A model generated the notes under the pieces. It did not search any database. It saw only the letters and a list, made by a program, of their open reading frames with translations, and was not told the origin of the DNA. Positions 1 through 12,000 of a stretch of DNA of 60,000 nt are shown here, piece after piece. Within the stretch, counting starts at the first letter, position 1. The number at the start of each line of letters is the position of its first letter. This stretch comes from Phoronis australis. Lineage: Eukaryota; Phoronida; Phoronidae. A program made the position numbers and the translations under genes. The stretch covers positions 64,001 through 124,000 of the forward strand of contig NMRA01000127.1 in NCBI GenBank assembly GCA_002633005.1, read 5' to 3'.

Positions 1-44
1 ACAAACTTGTTGCTCAAACATCTGGAGGTTTTATTGTTCTAGAG
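1..44 (+). CDS. 3' end of an exon, possibly exon 1 of gene A (ADCY8-like)
   Basis: The window opens inside what looks like an exon. From base 3, fourteen codons (KLVAQTSGGFIVLE) run open to a strong donor, AGAG|GTAAGT, with the intron starting at 45 in phase 0. Gene A lacks its N-terminal membrane exon, and its first visible exon (8892) needs a phase-0 donor, so this fits as the end of exon 1, with an 8.8 kb intron between. In gene B the equivalent exon also ends in phase 0 after the fifth helix. The peptide is too short to identify, and a second frame is also open, so the link is inference. Confidence 0.4.
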
Positions 45-3000
45 GTAAGTGAAATGAATTTCCATCTGTTTATAAACCGTGAATACACAACAACGCGAGT
101 GACTCTAATGAGCCTAAGCTTAACCAGGTACTTTGAATTCTCCTCTTCTTCTCGGCATTATTCAAGTCTTCTGCTACATGGAAATTTTTACGGATACAGT
201 GATAGTTTACATGCGCAATGAACTGTGAAAAACTTGAAAGTGGATCATTCACAGCAATTGGATTTTTTGTTTCAAGTTAATCCACCAATGGATAATCTGT
301 GTCAGTCACGTGACATACATATGTAAATTATAGAGAACCTACCAGGACTTCCTTGGACTGCCATTTTTAAGACTCATTTATTAATCACTGCTTCACTTTC
401 TCCTACTCACCGTTAACTTTGAAGGACTTAACGGTATAGCACGTTTTATACATTTATACATCGAGCCGGACTGTTCGGAGGAAGTGTCTTCGTTATTACG
501 ACAGAGACATCAACTTCTGTTTTACGACCCTATTTTCGCTCGTTAATTTAAGCCCGTAATTTTAGCAGGACGTAGATTTAAGTCATACCAGTCCACAAGA
601 CCACCAAACACGCAAGTAATGCTCAGTTGATACTGTTTGTGGCGCATATCTTGAATTACGGACGTAAGATTACGAGAGAAAAATACGAGCGAAACATTAC
701 GAGCGTACAAGTGCTCCAAAACATACGTGACCTACAAATCAATTCCTCCTAGATTTACCGATTACGATGGTAAAACACGAGCGCTGTCTCGTCGGTCGTA
801 ATCACGGGCTGTTACGGCAACCCTGTCAGTTACACCTTCAACCGTAGTGTTACGGTGTATTTAGATCGGATGCACGTAAGAGGCCTTTGTTTTATGGTCT
901 CGCTGAACGTGTTTTGAAATCATATTTCGCTTAAAGCGATTCGATTGATGAGGAAACATACTAACCGCGGTCAAAAAAATCCCATATCACCAGGAAAATG
1001 TGTTTAGGAAAATGGTATTTCAATATTGAAAGAACGCTGATAATTTCAGTTTCTGAACACTAGCGTTCCAGCAAAGATATTTGTCTATAAAAATACCACA
1101 AAATTGGAATTTTTCAACTCTGTCAATAATGTGAGATAGTGAAGAACGGTGTCTCTTTTTTAATAAGTAGAAAACCTTTACGGGAATTCATGTTAATAGT
1201 TTTTCTTCATCAGTATAACTCTGTTCTGCTTACACTTGTCTGTCAGTCACGTGTTTGCTGAAAGCCTAGTGCCGTGCTAAAAGGCGACATCAAGCGTTCT
1301 AGCGTTTCTGGCTCTGTATACACTTGAACTATTTGTCTATGCTCAAATAACTTTTCGTCATAATACTTTACAAAATATGCATTATGCGAGTTGCACCGAG
1401 CGGACCCATTGGAGAAAAAAAGGGGCTTACTTTTGACCTTATGGTGTTTATGTTTTTAACGCCCAGCAATAACATGATATATTCTAAAACACCTGTCAGA
1501 GATGTTGCGTTTCATTATCAGCCAATTGTAGACACTGCCAATCGTCGTCAACCTGTTGGTCATAATTATTTTTAATGTATTCCACGTTGGATGAATTAAC
1601 CTTTCGTGACCGCGTGAGCTATGAGATATTGTAAGTACGCCAGCGAAATATGCCCTCAGTTTCGATGACAAAGCTTTGTTACGGTACTTGTATGTACTAT
1701 ACACGTTTATCAGCAGATATATTACGTGACTAAATTCACAAACCGTGTCACAAATAATTTCGATTTGAACCTGGTTCTGGTATGCGCGTGGCGCAACTCC
1801 CAGCGAATGCATTTGTCAAATGCATCATGCAATAGTTTGGGGTGTTTTTAAGGACACATGTAGCGCCATCTTTAGGAAACATTGTTTTGGTTCATACGGT
1901 GCGACGTAACCCTTTGTGTTGTTTCTTTACTGCACCTACTTAGCGTTCCGAATTACACGTGACAAAATCGTATTATGGATCGAATGGAGTCCTTTGGTTG
2001 CCTCATCAAGAAGATTCGCAACTATCTCAAACTTATTGTATTCCAGTTTGATGTTTAAGATACTGCTTAGGGGCTCTGCATAAAATAGGGACCCTGTCTG
2101 GTATCCACAATGGCGCCTCAGAAGTGGTGGGGGTGGGAAATATGGCATAAATAATCTCCCTTGTCTCCGTGATTCCGCCACCTAACTTTAACTTTTTGAA
2201 TGTCATCCACCCATATAACAACTACTGTGCTTAACTCGGAGACATTTTAAATGACTTGCGAAGTATGCTTTAAATCGGAAATAATAATATTACGTTCTTT
2301 CCTAAGAAGCAAACTTTAAAGACTTAGGAACATTATCAAAGCGGGATGAAGTGGTTTCTGGGTTTGCATAATACTGACAGATCGCCTTTCCTTGAGACCA
2401 TGTTTGGCGCGTAAAATGACAAGCAAACTTGTTGAGTCTGTTGTCTTGCAATAATGATCTGTCATTTCTTTCGAATCCATCGGATCACTACTGATTTGTG
2501 TACGGAACAACTTGAGACCGATTCTATTACTGTTGGGGGTTTATACGGGGTTTACTACATGAAGCTTGAAGTTACTCGGTGTTTCAGCATTAGGAGTATG
2601 TCAATGCCTCACGCTGAATCAACATTTTTAATGTCTCATTCAGGTTAAATATTGCTTGTGAGTGGTATGACGCTACGTAAATATTGCCGTTTCGTCGGTC
2701 GGTGGTATTCAGGTTAAACATTGCTTGTGAGTGGTATAACGCTACGTGTATATTGCCGATTCGTTGGTCGGTCGTATTCCGAAACCATGGTAAATCCCAT
2801 TTTGTCCCGAGTTGATAACAAGATTGTGTTTCTAAAACCCGGTTAAAAACGGAAGATATCAAATAAACTTTAAATATATATTATCAAGACCGCTAGAGCC
2901 ACCAATATAAATTCGCTGTGTAGTTGAAGATTACAATCATAAAACACGCGAAAAAGAGTTTAAGCTGTCGGAATCCTCAAGAACAGCTTTGTTCATTCGT

Positions 3001-3546
3001 TGGTTACTACTGTTTAGAAGTTTACGAACATCGTTGCTTTTTTGTTTTCAATTTGTGCGAGCGACAGCTTATCACTTTAACACAAATACTATGGAACGTC
3101 CTTAGTCATCTTGTGATGACTCAGTTGGACCCGTAGATCAGATCTTCTGGTGACTGTTCAGCTGCACGAGTTGTGCGCTTTTTTGACACATTCGACGAGT
3201 TCGGAGACACGTGACAGAGTTTTTGTTAGAAAACCCAATAGGCATTGAGATAACGAACAGGCAGTTGAAGGAGACATTCACGTCCTTACTACATCTTCTC
3301 AATCGTGTTCTCAATTCTTTCCCCTTGAAAATGACTGGATTGACGTTTTGAAGACCTATGCCACTTGCTTTATATTTTCCTCGCTCAAAAACATTCTTTG
3401 AAAAAATGTTTTTTTTTGTCGTAGCCTGTAATTTAAAACGGCGTCACTGTCTTACAGGTGACATTTCGAACGATACAATGTGTGGTTCCCAGGGTCACAA
3501 CCGCGCATGCTCATGAGAACGGATTCTGAAGCAGTGTGCTAACTTA
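45..3546. other. Non-coding stretch, probably the start of the first intron of gene A
   Basis: AT-rich sequence with no recognisable coding exon on either strand. The open frames here are short and share no motif I know. The only structure seen is a two-copy 69-bp tandem repeat at 2641-2778. If 1-44 belongs to gene A this is intron; otherwise it is intergenic. Confidence 0.5.
2641..2778. repeat. Two-copy 69-bp tandem repeat
   Basis: Units 2641-2709 and 2710-2778 both begin CAGGTTAAA and share TTGCTTGTGAGTGGTAT, CGCTACGT and TATTGCCG in the same order, with a handful of substitutions. A local tandem duplication with no evident function. Confidence 0.85.
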
Positions 3547-3550
3547 TTAA

Positions 3551-3708
3551 AGGCGAAGGCAACCTTTTTCCATGTCATTTTGAGCCAAAATAAGGTGGGT
3601 TGGTTATCCTAGACATATTTTCCACTTAATTACTGCTTTTCTTAATTTTATTAATTACTCATCCGCTACTCCGGAAGTGACGTTTTAGGAGGCAAGCGTT
3701 TCCCGCCA
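3551..3708 (+). repeat. Left terminal inverted repeat of the Kolobok-type element
   Basis: Matches the reverse complement of 5334-5491 over its full length with roughly a dozen substitutions and no gap seen. The outer end is AGGCGAAGGCAACCT; the inner end carries AAGTGACGTTTTAGGAGGCA. The preceding bases are TTAA. Confidence 0.9.
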
Positions 3709-3884
3709 CTTGGTTTTGCGTTGACTTTACCGTGCGAATCTGTTCTATTCTACTTTTGTTTTGTGCTGTTTTTCAACAATTGTCGCCACCACTTTCCATC
3801 GGCGAGTATTCTGCGGCAAGATAGGTTAGTAGAGAACTCAACTACGTTGGATTTAGGGATTGTTTAGTGTGTTGTAAGCTGAAA

Positions 3885-4196
3885 ATGGCTGGAGTCGGTG
3901 ACCCGTATCACAGTGACAGTAGTGTGAGTGACGGAGACCTTGTTCACAGCAGTGGTGACGAGGAATTTTTTCACGGACATTCAGTGGGTGGGTACATGTT
4001 TGAGCCCGAGTACAACGAGGCAGAGTACACACAGGCACAGGCAGCTGTTGAGAGAAACGAGGCGGCTACTGAAGACAGACGTGGTGACACATCTTGGTGC
4101 AAATGCACTGTGTGCGTTGTTATGCCTACCTCAATTGAATGCTTGTGCTGTTCCGAGTTCCACATCAATTATCTTTTTGGTCTCTTCCTCCATTAG
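3885..4196 (+). pseudogene. Truncated transposon ORF with P2X7-C-like Cys motif
   Basis: The ATG at 3885 (AAAATGG context) begins an acidic, Ser/Asp-rich leader (MAGVGDPYHSDSSVSDGD...), then GYMFEPEY, then a cysteine cluster WCKC-x2-C...MPT-x3-ECLCC. This pattern resembles the cytoplasmic 'ballast' domain of vertebrate P2X7 receptors, a cysteine-rich zinc-binding module also found in many invertebrate proteins. About 93 codons look genuine. After CCSEF (near 4160) the frame enters sequence that is coding on the other strand (the transposase) and stops at 4194-4196, so the C-terminal half of the domain has been lost to an internal deletion. Its role in the transposon is unknown; the family match is by eye. 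Confidence 0.7.
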
Positions 4197-5226
4197 AGTG
4201 TATGTGGTATACTTGGCGGACCGCCCTGGTGAGTCAGACAAGTTCTCCTTCTCCATGAATTCCGCCACCAACTCGAGATGTTGTGACATGTATGCGTCAT
4301 TGACAACTGGTATTAAATAGGAATTCTGAATGTTGTTGAATGTTGTTTTCGAAAAAAAACTTGACTTTTCCAAAGTCCATCATTGTCTTCACCGACTGAA
4401 ACGTGTTTCCAGTGAAGAGCACACCACTGGACATGGTTAAGTGGACCTCCGGCATACCACGGACAGAGGAACAACTGTCCCACTTGCCAGAGTGTCCCGT
4501 GACACACTCCCACTGGATGGTGACCTGAGCACCCAAACTGCTTACATTGTGTCGTGTGACTCCCTCGCCACACACCTGGCACCTTCTAAATAGCTCCAAC
4601 ACTTTAGACAAGTCCACAATAAACTTATCAAAGTTTGGCTCACCGATCTGTTCACTGGACGACGAACTGTCCTCTTCACTGGGTGTCGAACTGGGCCTGT
4701 AATCACTCCCACTACTCAATATCGCTGCAGGGCTGCTTAGAGGCTCTGGGCTGGAGAAAACAGCACAGGGCGAATCACTACTGGTTCCAGGAATTGCACG
4801 CTCTGGGGTACGTTCGGAGGCACGGGTGACAGTAGATGAAGTGCCTCCACTGGCTCCAGTCACTGTACTGGCCACAGCTCGCGAGGCTTCTCGCTTCAAA
4901 AACGCACTTCTCGGGGGTGGCGACGGGGCACTGCCGGGAATCAACACAGACGGAATGGCATCCTTCTTCAGGCGTTGTTTCGCAGGGACCTTCATCAGTT
5001 CAGCGTACAAATCCCTTTCGTAACCGGAGGGCAGAAAGTGCTTGCCACACACACGGTAATTCTCCACTGCTTTGTACGTTGCGTGGACGGGTAACGCTGC
5101 GTTCTTCACACGAACGAGCCAAGTACGGCGAAGTGTGTCATCCATCGGAAAGCGATGCAAAGGTACTTCCAAAGCGCGCGTGAGCCGATAATTAGTACAT
5201 TCCGGTACGCAGCAACAGTGTGGCAT
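4158..5226 (-). pseudogene. THAP-domain Kolobok-type transposase, frameshifted and truncated
   Basis: The ATG is at 5226, reading leftward. Residues 1-72 form a THAP zinc finger: C6 and C10, W36, P46, C60-x2-H63, with FP at 26-27. A Ser/Pro/Thr-rich linker follows (about 95-190), then a cysteine module with CQVCG and WECVTGHSGKW, and the VLFTGNTF segment typical of these transposases. At the T8 run read from 4358-4351 the frame shifts by one base; the neighbouring - frame continues with SKTTFNNIQ, YLIPVVNDA and SPGRSAKYTTYTLM. The sequence then runs into the + strand P2X7-C-like ORF near 4158. The catalytic C-terminal half is missing, so this is a dead copy. The THAP domain binds the element's own ends in related transposons; here that is inference. 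Confidence 0.85.
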
Positions 5227-5333
5227 GTTGACTGACTAGTAAATGAAAGCAAACGACGACGGAACTTAACACAACCGAGGTAGAACAATGACTGACTCGG
5301 CAGCTCTCACAGTCAGACTATATGAAAAGAAAT

Positions 5334-5491
5334 TGGCGCGAAATGCTTGCCTCCTAAAACGTCACTTCCGCAGTAGCGGACGAGTAATTAATAAAATTAC
5401 GAAAAGCTGTAATTAAGTGGAAAATATGTCTAGGATAACCAACCAACCTTATTTTAGCTCAAAATGACATGGAAATAGGTTGCCTTCGCCT
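5334..5491 (-). repeat. Right terminal inverted repeat of the Kolobok-type element
   Basis: The inverted partner of 3551-3708. It ends GCCTTCGCCT at 5491, directly followed by TTAA (5492-5495). Confidence 0.9.
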
Positions 5492-5495
5492 TTAA

Positions 5496-8400
5496 CTCTC
5501 TGTAATTGTCATACGCAATCCAACACGGGCAGAATCGCCCACCACGGGCAAACTCGCCCAAGGTCAGCGGCCAGTTTCTCGAAAAAACTGTAGTCAAAAG
5601 TGGATTTTTTTGTCTTTTGACTGACTTTTAGTCTACTCTTGAGTAGGCTAGGGATTTCTTTCTTTAGGCTTCAAGTCATGGTCAGATTTTCTGGTCTCAT
5701 GAAACAGGCTATGCCATCCGTAACCGAGTCTCTAATAAACAGCTTACAGGTGTTTTGTGACTTGTGGTTTCAATGCACTGACAGGATTTTTTCTACTCTG
5801 AACTCGTTACATCGATGTCAGAAAAATATTAATTGCGGCGGATTTTCCTTTTAAAGATCGTTCTTAAGATCACGTAGATGCATTTAGCCAAATATCTTCT
5901 AACTGGTGAATTTAACTAAATAAATGCATTTTGATTTTATTCTAGTCTGCCATGTCTTTTACTGGAAGTAAGCAAAAAAGGTACATTCATACCAAAACAA
6001 CGGTTTCAACAACGTTACCAAATTTTGTTCGACACAAATGTTCGAGATGAAATCTCAAAATTGCTGTTACAGTTTCCTAAGTTATCATTTCATTTTCATG
6101 CTCTAAAACGTTTGAGTTCTTTAATTTTTTGATATCCCCTTATGGAATATTTAAAAACAAGTCCTAACTTCGTTTTGAAGAACAGTGCATTACGCATTGT
6201 TAGTACCATGTACAGCTGTGAACATTTCATATAAATCTCATCTGTCATTTCTAATATTTGACACAGTTTTCTAGGACCCTACATAATCTTAAATGATTTT
6301 TATGCTAGCTAGCAATGAACCTGACAATATGCTCTAACGCTAAGTGGTCGCCGTGTTGTTTACCACGCTACTTGTAGGCAGGCTAATTTTATCATTATTG
6401 TGGTTTGCAAGCAATGGTGCGTTTGCCGGATTTTTCACGAAAGGCCAGCACACAAATCCTTGTATAGATCACAACAATCTGGCTATCGACACCAATTGTG
6501 TGGAAGGCCTCTCGTGGGGGTTTGTTCGCAATGCAAACGCTATGATGTCAAGAGAGTTAATGTGAAGCCCTTGATACTGACGACGATTTTCATAGACTGC
6601 CAGCGGGTTGCGTTTCGTCCACCCACGACACCTGCGAAGCAAAGGCGGCGAGAAATGGAACGGGATCATTGAATTCTATCACATAATTCAACACTGCAAC
6701 CTGTTCGATGTAGCTGTTTTGCTAGGGTACGCTAGTAAGCTCCCGACCATACTCGCGAAATTCTCGCCTTTCACTCGCGTTATTTTTGTGTGGCCTTGCG
6801 AGTTTCCCGCCTCTGAGGAAGGTAACCCCTGTATTTAAGCATGTAAACGTACTCACGCTTGGGGTAAATAGAACATGGAATCTTAGTGTTAATTGTCTGC
6901 TGTCTTGTGACGTCGGCCTCAATATATTGAACATCAAGGAAAGTGTACTTAGTGATTTCGCATCATAAAGAATAACTCAAGTCAACACTGGAGTCACACT
7001 CGTTACGTGATATTATGTAGTTTCACGGAGTGGATGCATTTTACTAATTAAAAGCGTCTCGTAGGTATAAATAAGTTAATGGTCATGTAATTAAGCAAGC
7101 CTTTTGTCGATCAACAGTCCGCAAACAAGTGGTGTGTAAGGTTGTTACCAAGGAGATGCCGATGGAACATGGATTGAATATGTATAAAATTTTGCTCAAC
7201 ACACAAACCAAATGCTGATATAATTCAACCCAATTCCTTGCATGAGACAATTATGAAACTTTTCAGTTTCGATCTTAAATCAATGAGGCAAGCCGAGACT
7301 ACACTTTTGACAAGCGGTGATGTATGTGTCAAACCCGTCGGTACAAGTTCCAAGAAAACTGAGCTAAACCAAATCTTAAACTTAAAGGGACACATTCTGT
7401 TGTAAAAAAACGCTTGATTGACACTGTATATGTGCAGCTACAAAACGAGTCTTGTCTTGTTCTTTACTCAAATTAGAAACGATTTCTAAACTTGAAAAGA
7501 CGTGACAAGTCATTATTGCTGCAGAGCAGACGCACTAATTGCATACTCATCGTTATCACTTTGCTTTAAATAATGATGACACATTATAGTTGCACTTTAT
7601 ACCTACTCAAAACTACTAGCAAATTACAAAAGAACGGAATTTGACACGTGATTTGCTACGTCGCAGCAATAGGCACTTGGCCTATCCGGTTAGTAGCAGA
7701 CGCACAGTGCCACCAAAACGACTTGATGTAGCAATGACAAAACATTGTAATAGGTTACATAGCGATGCCAAAATGAGCTAGGTTCCTCAAGTAATCTGAA
7801 ATTGAGTTACTTCCCGACCAGGGTATGAGTTCCCTTTCTTGCAGTTAGAGAATGAAGCTTCCGCTTTCATGCTGTCAAGTCGACGTGCTGTAGCGCTACA
7901 GCTATGCAAACATGCATTGCTTTGTCAATAAAGCTAATGATAGCGTATAAAACATTTAAAAACTAATGGGTCTCTCTAACGAATATTGAAAGATCATAAC
8001 TTTGATGTATGCGGCATTCTTTGCTGTCGTATTTCCTCTTCTAAATAAGGTTATCGAGTCTGATGGAGATAAGTATTTTCCACCGGGAATTTGCATTGTT
8101 TTTGGCGACTAGTTGACTTCTTTATTTTCTCATTCTGAAATAATAAAGCAATATCATTACGATGTTGTTTATTTTTACTCAATGTGTAAATGTCAACGTG
8201 TTTTGTTATTTTTTGTGTAGCTCAAATTTCGAAACACGTTTTTCTCGATTATCATCTCAAAGACCGGACATAGCATGGTTTCAGAATTCGCAAAATCTAC
8301 CGATAATTCACTTTATTTCACTTTGAAATGAGATTCTGTAACATTTCCAGTTTCCGTGGTGATTGTATGGCACCACCGCACGTTTTATCCTACAAGACCA

Positions 8401-8891
8401 ACGCACATCTTATGCGAACAGTGTAGACAGATACTCGGACAAAGAACGTAATTGGATGTACATGTACTTCTAATTGCTCTGTTATCTAGGCTAACTATTG
8501 GGTATACACGCTGAAAACATGTAATGAAACAAGCCACGCAATCGAGTTTTTGCTACATTGCAATGCAGCGACAAAGGGCGGCATTCCTCCTCTATTTCCT
8601 ACAAGAATATAAACTATGAGGCAAGGATTGCATTTGCCAAACCAGTTTTCAGTCAGGCCTAGACGTCGACCAATATGTAAGGATGTATCGTGACAACTAG
8701 CTGAAAATAGTCCCCAGAAGCCACACAATGCATGACAAACCAAACTCTAGCAAAATGGATAATTTATATGGTAGGCATGTATTGAAGAGTACCACCCCCC
8801 GCGAAAGACCGGTAAACTGAACAGTGGGGTGCATCCGTAAATGTTAACCAAATTTATAATATTGCTTAAGTAATCTTTTTTTTCGTTGCAG
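5496..8891. other. Non-coding stretch upstream of the first certain gene A exon
   Basis: No coding exon recognised. A diverged dispersed repeat lies at about 5985-6300. The TM1-5 exon of gene A was sought here in all frames of the supplied translations and not found, which is why exon 1 is placed at or beyond the left edge. Confidence 0.5.
5985..6300. repeat. Diverged dispersed repeat, copy 1
   Basis: Shares an ordered set of short blocks with 43370-43675: CTCAAAATTGCTGTTACAG versus CTCAAAATCGCTGTTACAG, then a T-rich block with TTATTTCGTTTT-like sequence, then CCCTACATAA near the end. Heavily diverged; no coding capacity or clear ends seen. Confidence 0.55.
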
Positions 8892-9041
8892 GCATTCTGT
8901 GATATTTTTCTACTCTTGTGTATACATATAGTCGGCTTGTATACGGGTTATCTGTCGGACAGAGCTCAGAGAAAGGCATTTTTGGAAATACGACGCTGTA
9001 TAGAGTGCCGGCACACGTTAGAGAAAGAAAACGACAATCAG
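8892..9041 (+). CDS. ADCY8: Gene A exon A1: last helix of TM block 1 and C1 lead-in
   Basis: 150 nt, 50 codons, phase 0 at both ends; acceptor TTGCAG, donor CAG|GTAGGG. A hydrophobic helix ([19 protein letters not shown]) is followed by [17 protein letters not shown] and KEND, the conserved coupling helix before C1. The matching gene B exon is also 150 nt. The following intron (9042-9740) shows nothing recognisable. Confidence 0.93.
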
Positions 9042-12000
9042 GTAGGGCTCGTAAAGCGGGGAGTTCACTTGTCCGCTCGTGATTTGGTAAAGTAATTTTA
9101 ATTGAATAAAATGTCACCCGTCGAAACTGTTACTTTTGGAATAAATCGGGTAATTAAGAACACTTTTCAGATTTACATGGCATGGATTGGCCAGCGTGCC
9201 TTTGAGAAGTTCTGGGAAATTCTCGTGCTTGCAGATGGCTAAAGTTCAATTTGAGAATAGTAGTGGCTTAGTACAAAGTCGAATCTCATTATGGAGAAGT
9301 TTATGTAGACGACTGCGGATATAATCTTTTTAAAAGCGAACCAGTTAGTCATTGGCCCAATGTCGTCTTCGATCGTAGATGGGGGAATCACATTTTCAAG
9401 CATTTTTACGTTTCTTCAACTGCCTGCCAGTATGGTAATCCCATAAACTCCGAATAAGACGAGGGGCTTTATACCTAATGCATATAGGGCTATCATGGCG
9501 CCGGTGTGTTGATGGAGGCATTAGATGCTAGCAACTGCTGTCAAAACTGTAATGTGTTGAGATCTACGACTGGTCAAATTGATAAATTCAATTGCATCAA
9601 GATCTTTTACCATCAATTTCAGATTAGCTTCCGATAACTTTAAGGATAACCCTGGAGTTTGCTTAAGAGAGGGAATGACGGCATGGAAGTCTGGTCTGTG
9701 CGCATTGCATTTCAAATTGACATTTTTATTTTTACCGCAGGAGCGCTTGCTGTTGTCTGTTCTACCACGATTTCTCGCGTTAGAGATGATCAACGACCTG
9801 ACTTCAGAAAACGTTGATGAGGATCTACCACCGCAATTCCACAAAATCTACATTCATAGATATGAAAATGTTAGGTGAGGCCTTGGTTTTTCCTATGAGT
9901 ATAACCACGCTTTCCCCGCAAAACCGAATCATTTGTTTATATAGGATTATATGCACACAGTACAATATGAGTTTTTGGCCATGACTTTAATACTGGTAGA
10001 AATCAGCGACAAAACATTTCTCGATAACATTCCTATGGATATATACGTAATATACATATATACCTATATACATTATCAGGCGTTTAGCTGAACTTCAGTC
10101 AAGCATCACCGGTGACCATGCAACCATTTAATGGTTCTCAAGCAAACCTACAGTACAAATTGAACCTTCGCCGGGCCATGCACATACCACACACAATCCA
10201 AGCGCCCTCTTTAGGCACACGTAGTCAACACAACACACCAGTGACTACATTTCCGCTGGGCGACTATCTTGTGTATTTTTATCACTGAACGTTGATTTCA
10301 AAGACCCCACCTCCTCCGCCGTTGATTCACAGAGGCTCAATATACTTTAAACAACAATGTTACAACAACACAGTTACACCTGTGGCCATGATGTGATTGC
10401 ACGTTACTTAACTCTTACAAGTAGTGGACTGAAATTAAATAGTGTAGATTGCTGTGAAATGGAACATCTATCGAAATTAGTCACTGATAAAGCTTTGATC
10501 AGCGCAACCGCAGACAGTATATGTATACATCACATAAGAATGTTATCGTGAGCAGTTTTGTCGATTGACTTAGAAATTAGTGAAAAACGTAACATTTTCA
10601 AATATCACTGAGTTTGTATATTTTCATAAGTCTTTTCCGAAATTGATCCGCCTTTTGACTGAAAGACGAAGCTTTGCACCGCCACCTGGTGATAGAAAAC
10701 CTATGTTTTCGACTGCTATAAATGAAGAATTTTCCACAAGAGTAAGATAAACGTCGAAGTAGAATTAACAATTAAGCCTAAATGTTTCGAGCCTTTAATT
10801 GTTCTTCCCTATGTGGCGTTGACTTCCACCTCGTCCTGCAGCCTGTCACAGCCCTTTGAGAAAGAGCAATTATGGATGAAACGTTGGGTTTTAATACAAT
10901 TTTATACGAACGATTGTGTTTGGCGACCTATGAAAAATTCCGATTTGTCATAAGGTCGCCAATGCGAGTATCAAAAAAGCCAATGTTTCAAGGTTCACGT
11001 TGACTTCCAAACTTGAAATTACTAATACTGTTCTTAGATTCATTACCTTGATTCATAATTGTTCCGTTTATACCGTGAATTGAACGCATTTGCCACCACG
11101 TTTAAATCATAACACAGTTTTACACGTTTAGTATGAAGCTATTTTGACGTTTTGGATCCCGTCACAATGAATAAAATCCAATTGCTAAACTTAACAATAT
11201 ACCTATTAAACCATTTTTTTACATAGCGCCTTAAATTACTAATCGACTTGAAAGTGCTGTATTTGTACATTTATTTTCCTCTGAGGATCGCTTGGCTTGT
11301 TTTTGGTCGCCGTCTCACCGTGTATTTGGGCAAATTGCAGATTGATATGTTAACTGCAGTTGTCGAAAGCTGATGTAACTTATTCAAAACCTTAAGCAAT
11401 CATGTTATGCGAAATATATTCGTTTGAGGACTTATTTACGGTTCATTTGTAATGCGCGTGCGTTTACCTCCACCTGCCGCGCTGGAGCCGGTGTATCTGT
11501 GTTGGACGTTTGAGACGTTCGTGTAAAGATGAAGGTCTGGATGAAATCTGACGTCAGTAAAGTACCTTATCACGTGCATCTTGCCATTACTTTGCGTCGG
11601 GTCAACCTATAATTAAACTGTCGTTATTGCGCAATAAAAGATCAGCGCAGCCACTTGTTTTAACCAACCTTTCACCAAAAGCAAATCTTTTTAGTGAGCC
11701 TACTCACTATGTCTTATAATGCCTTACTTTCGACTTGTTCCTAACTTAGTAAGTGCGCTTTTGAGTTGTAGGGAATTATTTTTAGAGCCATGTGCTAACT
11801 GTGCCGTGATAAATGTGACAACCCACATCTATGAAGTAAAGGCGACAGCATGGCTACATGTATATTTGGATGAGTTACGTAGCGTTCAAATTTGAGCGCG
11901 TTTAGCGATAAGGGTGGAAATCCATTGTGGCAGTGCAAATTTATTTTGCAGCCAATGCCGGGCACACAAATGTATTATTTTTTCTTCCATTTTACCTTTA

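Larger units (their letters stand above)
3547..5495. mobile_element. Kolobok-type DNA transposon, internally deleted
   Basis: A 1941-bp element (3551-5491) lies between two TTAA copies (3547-3550 and 5492-5495), as expected of a TTAA target-site duplication. Its ends are 158-bp inverted repeats beginning AGGCGAAGGCAACCT. Inside are two converging broken genes: a THAP-domain transposase on the - strand from 5226, and an acidic protein with a P2X7-C-like Cys motif on the + strand from 3885. They meet at about 4150-4160, where both are cut. TTAA targets plus THAP transposases are established features of the Kolobok superfamily; piggyBac also uses TTAA but has a different transposase. The element is not autonomous, but its TIRs are intact. 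Confidence 0.88.

Noticed and set aside
1456-1812. 118-codon - strand frame
   Set aside because: No motif, splice context, paralogue or compositional support.
3867-3884. GTG start six codons before the ATG of the P2X7-C-like ORF
   Set aside because: Animal genes start at ATG; ATG 3885 has a good context.
9521-9844. 107-codon - strand frame over exon A2
   Set aside because: Antisense shadow of a well-supported cyclase exon.
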